From NCBI GenBank assembly GCA_902799015.1, contig CADBZI010000014.1, positions 1 through 38,572 of the forward strand: 38,572 nucleotides of DNA. The letters run 5' to 3'. The position numbers and the translations under genes were made by a program. Below, piece by piece: positions 34,968-38,572 of this stretch (position 1 is the stretch's first letter; every line of letters starts with the position of its first letter). This DNA is from an uncultured Lachnospiraceae bacterium. GTDB taxonomy: Bacteria; Bacillota; Clostridia; Lachnospirales; Lachnospiraceae. The notes under the pieces were generated by a model. That model was given only the letters and a program-made list of their open reading frames with translations. It did no database searches and was not told where the DNA came from.

Positions 34968-36332
34968 ATGCTTTTGGTGGGAAACGGACGCGTTTTTACG
35001 CTGGATGATTCAAATCCTTATCTGAAAGACGGAGCGGTCGTAATAGACGGCGAAGTAATCAAGGAGATCGGTTCCTTTGCCGCTATGAAGGAGAAGTATC
35101 CCGACGCAGAGTTTGTGGATGCGCATGGACAATTGATTCTGCCCGGCTTTATCAACGCGCACACGCACATTTACTCAGGTCTTGCAAGAGGGCTTGCGAT
35201 CAAGGGAAACAATCCGACGAATTTCTATGAGGTGCTCGACGGAACCTGGTGGAAGATAGACCGTCATCTGACCATAGACGGAACAAAAGCGTGCGCCTAT
35301 GCCACGATTCTTGACTGCATCCGGGACGGTGTGACGACCATCTTTGATCATCATGCTTCCTTCTGTGAGATTCCGGGAAGCCTGTTTGCCATCAAAGATG
35401 TGGCGAAGGAGCTCGGGATCCGCTCCTGCCTGTGCTATGAGGTCTCAGAGCGCGACGGCATGGAAAAGTGTGATCAGGGCATTCAGGAGAATGCTGACTT
35501 TATTGCCTGGGCGCAGAAAGAGGACAGCGATATGATCAAGGCCATGTTCGGCGGCCATGCGCTGTTTACGATTTCTGACAGGACGTTCCAGAAGATGGTG
35601 GAGGCGAATGACGGGCGGACCGGATTCCACATTCATGTTTCCGAAGGAATGAATGATGTCTGGGACAGTCTTCAGAATTACGGATGCCGTCCGGTGGAGC
35701 GCCTTTTGAACAATCGGATTCTCGGACCGATGACCCTGCTGGGACATTGCATTCACCTCAGCCCGGATGAGATGGACATGATCAAAGAGACGAACACCAT
35801 GGCAGTGAACAACCCCGAGTCCAATATGGGCAACGCGGTAGGCTGCGCCCCGGTTCTTCAGATGCTGAAGAAGGGGATCACGGTCGGCCTTGGTACGGAT
35901 GCCTATACACATGACATGCTGGAATCTTTGAAGGTGTTCCTGATCATCCAAAGACACAACGCCGGCCTTCCCAATGTTGCGTTCGGGGAAGCGCTTCAGA
36001 CACTTCTGGAAAACAACCGGAAGATCTGTGCGAAGTACTTCAAAAAGCCGCTTGGCATTCTGAAGGAAGGCGCAGCCGCTGACGTCATTGTCATGGATTA
36101 CAAGCCCTTCACGCCGATCGATGAGAACAATCTCGGCGGACATATGATCTTCGGGCTCATGGGAAAGAATTGCCGTACCACCATCATCAACGGTAAGGTC
36201 CTGTATCAGGACCGTGCGTTTGTCGGCATCGACGAGGAGAAGATCAATGCCTGGACGATGGAGCAGGCATGCAGGCTGTGGGGCGAACTGAACGAAACGA
36301 CTTACGATCCGGAGCAATACCTGAGCCGGTGA
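34968..36332 (+). CDS. ssnA: SsnA-type putative aminohydrolase
   Basis: A 454-residue metal-dependent amidohydrolase. The metal-binding motif HTHIYSGLARGL (about residues 60-71), HIHVSEG, GHCIHLS and the Asp in GLGTDAYTHDM are intact, so a divalent-metal active site is expected. The product matches SsnA, a chlorohydrolase/guanine-deaminase-like enzyme commonly beside ygfK, xdh-type and hydantoinase genes in purine-degrading anaerobes. Its substrate is not settled. The ATG at 34968 follows AAGGAGG with seven-base spacing; an in-frame extension to 34809 overlaps the regulator and is rejected. ygfK follows after 83 bases. Confidence 0.92.
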   Translation: MLLVGNGRVFTLDDSNPYLKDGAVVIDGEVIKEIGSFAAMKEKYPDAEFVDAHGQLILPGFINAHTHIYSGLARGLAIKGNNPTNFYEVLDGTWWKIDRHLTIDGTKACAYATILDCIRDGVTTIFDHHASFCEIPGSLFAIKDVAKELGIRSCLCYEVSERDGMEKCDQGIQENADFIAWAQKEDSDMIKAMFGGHALFTISDRTFQKMVEANDGRTGFHIHVSEGMNDVWDSLQNYGCRPVERLLNNRILGPMTLLGHCIHLSPDEMDMIKETNTMAVNNPESNMGNAVGCAPVLQMLKKGITVGLGTDAYTHDMLESLKVFLIIQRHNAGLPNVAFGEALQTLLENNRKICAKYFKKPLGILKEGAAADVIVMDYKPFTPIDENNLGGHMIFGLMGKNCRTTIINGKVLYQDRAFVGIDEEKINAWTMEQACRLWGELNETTYDPEQYLSR

Positions 36333-36415
36333 TGTCAGCACGCGGGAGGCGATCGATCAATTCTGGAAAATAATAAGTTTACTTACAAAACTTTGTTATG
36401 GGAGGAGGATAAAAT

Positions 36416-38572
36416 ATGAGTGATCTGATGAGACTGATCCCTTACAGACAGCTTCTGGCGTGGTCGGTCGGGGAGTATGAAAAGAGCGGGAGCATCTTTG
36501 GAGTTTCGAAGATTCTCAAGAGAAATGATAAGCATTATCCGATCTTTGACCAGAAGATCAAGACCGTGTTCGGACCGGCAGCCGGGCCAAATACCCAGCT
36601 GGCACAGAATCTGGTGGCTTCTTATCTGGCGGGATCTTCCTGGTTCGAGCTCAAGACGGTCCAGAAGATGGACGGACGTGAGCTTGCGGCCTGTGTGCCG
36701 AAGCCATGTATTGTTGCCGAGGATGAGTGCTACAACTGCGAGTGGTCCACCGAGCTGGAGGTCGGACAGGCTTATGAGGAATATGTGAAAGCCTGGGTGC
36801 TGATTCACATTCTGGCGACAGAGCTGGAGCTGGGATGTCCGAACGCGGTCGTCTTCAACATGTCTGTCGGCTATGACCTGGACGGCATTAAGACCGAGAA
36901 GATTCAGACGTTCCTTGATAACATGATCGAAGCGAAGGACAACCCTGTCTTCCGGGACTGCATCGCAGCTTCCCTGGAGGCGGTGGATCAGGGCATTCTG
37001 AAGAAGGTGACCAAAGAGGACATCCTGAAGATTCCGTCCCGGATCTCGAATTCCGTCACGGAGTCAACACTGCACGGATGTCCCCCGAAGGAGATCGAGG
37101 CGATTGCTTCCTACCTGCTTCAGGAAAAGCACCTGAATACTTATGTAAAGTGCAATCCGACGCTGCTGGGATATGACTTCGCGAGAAAGACACTCGATGA
37201 CCTGGGATTTGATTACATTGCCTTTGACGATCATCATTTTACGACGGATCTTCAGTGGGAGGATGCCGTTCCGATGTTTGAGCGTCTGATCCGCCTTTCC
37301 GAAAGCCTTGGACTTGCGATCGGAATCAAGCTGACGAATACCTTCCCGGTGGATGTGAAGGCCGGCGAGCTCCCGAGCGAGGAGATGTATATGTCCGGAC
37401 GCAGCCTCTATCCGCTGACGGTTCAGCTCGTCAAGAGAATCGCGAAGCAGTTTGACGGAAAACTTCGGATCTCCTATTCGGGCGGCGCTGACTACTTCAG
37501 CATCCGGGATCTGGTCACGGCGGGTGTCTGGCCGGTCACGATGGCAACCACCCTGCTTAAGCCGGGCGGATATCAGAGACTGTATCAGATCGGGAAGCTC
37601 CTGGAGGATATCCCGGATGATGAATGGGAGGGAGTGGATGTCGAAAAGGTCAGTGAACTGGCTGACGCAGCTTTGACCAGGAAGCGGAACCGCAAGAGTG
37701 TGAAACCGCTTCCATCCAGGAAGAAGGAAGAGAGCCTTCCGCTCATGGACTGCTTCGACGCGCCCTGTCAGAGCGGATGTCCGATTCATCAGGATATTCC
37801 TGCGTATCTGCGTGCGATGGAGGAGGGTAGAAGTGAGGATGCGCTTCAGATCATCCTTGAGAAAAATGCACTTCCGTTCATTACCGGAACGATCTGTCCG
37901 CATACATGCGGTGACCGCTGCATGCGAAATCACTATGAGGAGAGCGTCCATATCCGGGAGGTGAAGCTGGCGGCTGCGAAAGAAGCCGCGTCTGCTGTCT
38001 GTAAAAAGGCGGAAACCGGAAACGCGGCAAGCGGCAAGAAGGTGGCGGTTGTCGGAGGCGGTCCTGCCGGACTTGCGGCAGCTTCCTTCCTGTCAAGGGC
38101 CGGAGCCCAGGTCACGGTATTCGAGAAGCAGGATACCCTCGGCGGTGTCGTGCGCCAGGCAATTCCGCTCTTCAGAATTCCGGATGAGGCAATTGACCAT
38201 GATATTGCTCTGTGTGCCAGATACGGGGCACAGTTCAAAACAGGCTGTGAGATTACAGACCTGGATGCGCTGAAGAAGGAAGGCTTTACAGATATCCTTC
38301 TGGCTGTCGGCGCATGGAAGCCGGGCAGAAGTGCGCTTCAATACGGAGAGGCTCTGGATGCGCTGGAATTCCTGACGAAGGTCAAGAGAGACGACAGCGC
38401 TGTGAATCTGGGCGAGAAGGTTGTTGTGATCGGCGGCGGAAATACCGCGATGGATGTCTCCCGGGCCGCGAAGCGCGTGAAGGGCGTAAAGCAGGTCAGC
38501 CTTGTATACCGCAGAACAAAGAGATACATGCCTGCGGATGAGGAGGAGCTTCAGGAAGCCATCGCAGATGGC
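36416..38572 (+). CDS. ygfK: YgfK-like putative selenate reductase/FAD-NAD(P) oxidoreductase, 5' part
   Basis: An open frame of 719 codons running off the right edge; the family is about 1,000 residues, so roughly 70% is visible. The N-terminal half follows a dihydropyrimidine dehydrogenase-like barrel (VFGPAAGPNTQLAQN near residue 50, STLHGCPPKEIE, YSGGADYFSI). From about residue 440 a GltD-like part begins with iron-sulfur cysteines (CFDAPCQSGCPIH, CPHTCGDRC), then FAD binding VAVVGGGPAGLAAA (about 545) and NAD(P) binding VVIGGGNTAMDVS. In E. coli it is named as a selenate reductase subunit; in gut anaerobes it goes with anaerobic purine breakdown. The ATG at 36416 follows GGAGGAGG. Confidence 0.9.
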   Translation, partial: MSDLMRLIPYRQLLAWSVGEYEKSGSIFGVSKILKRNDKHYPIFDQKIKTVFGPAAGPNTQLAQNLVASYLAGSSWFELKTVQKMDGRELAACVPKPCIVAEDECYNCEWSTELEVGQAYEEYVKAWVLIHILATELELGCPNAVVFNMSVGYDLDGIKTEKIQTFLDNMIEAKDNPVFRDCIAASLEAVDQGILKKVTKEDILKIPSRISNSVTESTLHGCPPKEIEAIASYLLQEKHLNTYVKCNPTLLGYDFARKTLDDLGFDYIAFDDHHFTTDLQWEDAVPMFERLIRLSESLGLAIGIKLTNTFPVDVKAGELPSEEMYMSGRSLYPLTVQLVKRIAKQFDGKLRISYSGGADYFSIRDLVTAGVWPVTMATTLLKPGGYQRLYQIGKLLEDIPDDEWEGVDVEKVSELADAALTRKRNRKSVKPLPSRKKEESLPLMDCFDAPCQSGCPIHQDIPAYLRAMEEGRSEDALQIILEKNALPFITGTICPHTCGDRCMRNHYEESVHIREVKLAAAKEAASAVCKKAETGNAASGKKVAVVGGGPAGLAAASFLSRAGAQVTVFEKQDTLGGVVRQAIPLFRIPDEAIDHDIALCARYGAQFKTGCEITDLDALKKEGFTDILLAVGAWKPGRSALQYGEALDALEFLTKVKRDDSAVNLGEKVVVIGGGNTAMDVSRAAKRVKGVKQVSLVYRRTKRYMPADEEELQEAIADG

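Noticed and set aside
1-38572. CRISPR arrays, tRNA/rRNA genes, insertion sequences or prophage genes
   Set aside because: No regularly spaced repeats, no tRNA-like cloverleaf with conserved T-loop and no transposase, integrase or phage structural motifs were seen by eye; short tRNA-like folds could still be missed without a covariance search.

Overview
This window is a gene-dense stretch (about 54% GC by eye) of a Gram-positive anaerobe of the class Clostridia, most likely family Lachnospiraceae. The evidence is a PolC-type replicative polymerase, adjacent pyrB-pyrI, a two-headed BadF/BcrA-type activase of about 1,400 residues, a YqeG HAD phosphatase, strong AGGAGG-type ribosome sites and an SsnA/YgfK purine-type cluster. 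No rRNA, tRNA, CRISPR array, phage or insertion-sequence gene was recognised. The species assignment is inference.

Layout. (1) 1-2744: end of a branched-chain amino acid ABC transporter operon (livH tail, livM, livG, livF), closed by a bidirectional terminator it shares with the convergent pyrBI operon (2844-4216, minus). (2) 4311-18019: a long plus-strand run beginning with an unassigned structured leader: orphan HicB-like protein, chorismate mutase/prephenate dehydratase, DUF815 AAA+ ATPase, Ppx/GppA-like protein, polyphosphate kinase, ispG, polC, yqeG and aroK. (3) efp with its own promoter and a terminator region facing a 1,418-residue activase gene on the minus strand. (4) 23104-23578: a gene-free interval holding the activase promoter, a GntR-like palindrome and a GC-rich nest of hairpins that looks like a dispersed repeat or structured RNA. 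(5) tgt and yajC. (6) An Lrp/AsnC regulator divergent from an overlapping leuB-ilvD-ilvB operon, followed by serA. (7) A GlgB-like gene whose catalytic residues are all substituted. (8) A YheO-type regulator divergent from ssnA and a ygfK-like oxidoreductase that runs off the right edge.

How the genes work together. Amino acid supply dominates: Liv uptake, leucine/valine/isoleucine synthesis beside an Lrp-type sensor, phenylalanine (pheA), shikimate (aroK) and serine (serA). A second theme is storage polymers: ppk, a Ppx-like protein and a GlgB-like protein. The Ppx-like and GlgB-like proteins show substitutions at the positions expected to be catalytic. PPK and the GlgB-like protein carry lysine/alanine/serine-rich tails that are not part of the usual family fold.

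Most worth checking: the GlgB-like pseudoenzyme (E/Q/E in place of D/E/D at exactly conserved spacing), the Ppx-like protein with lost acidic residues beside an intact ppk, the shared basic tails, the hairpin-rich element at 23284-23490, and the abutting divergent promoters at ssnA.
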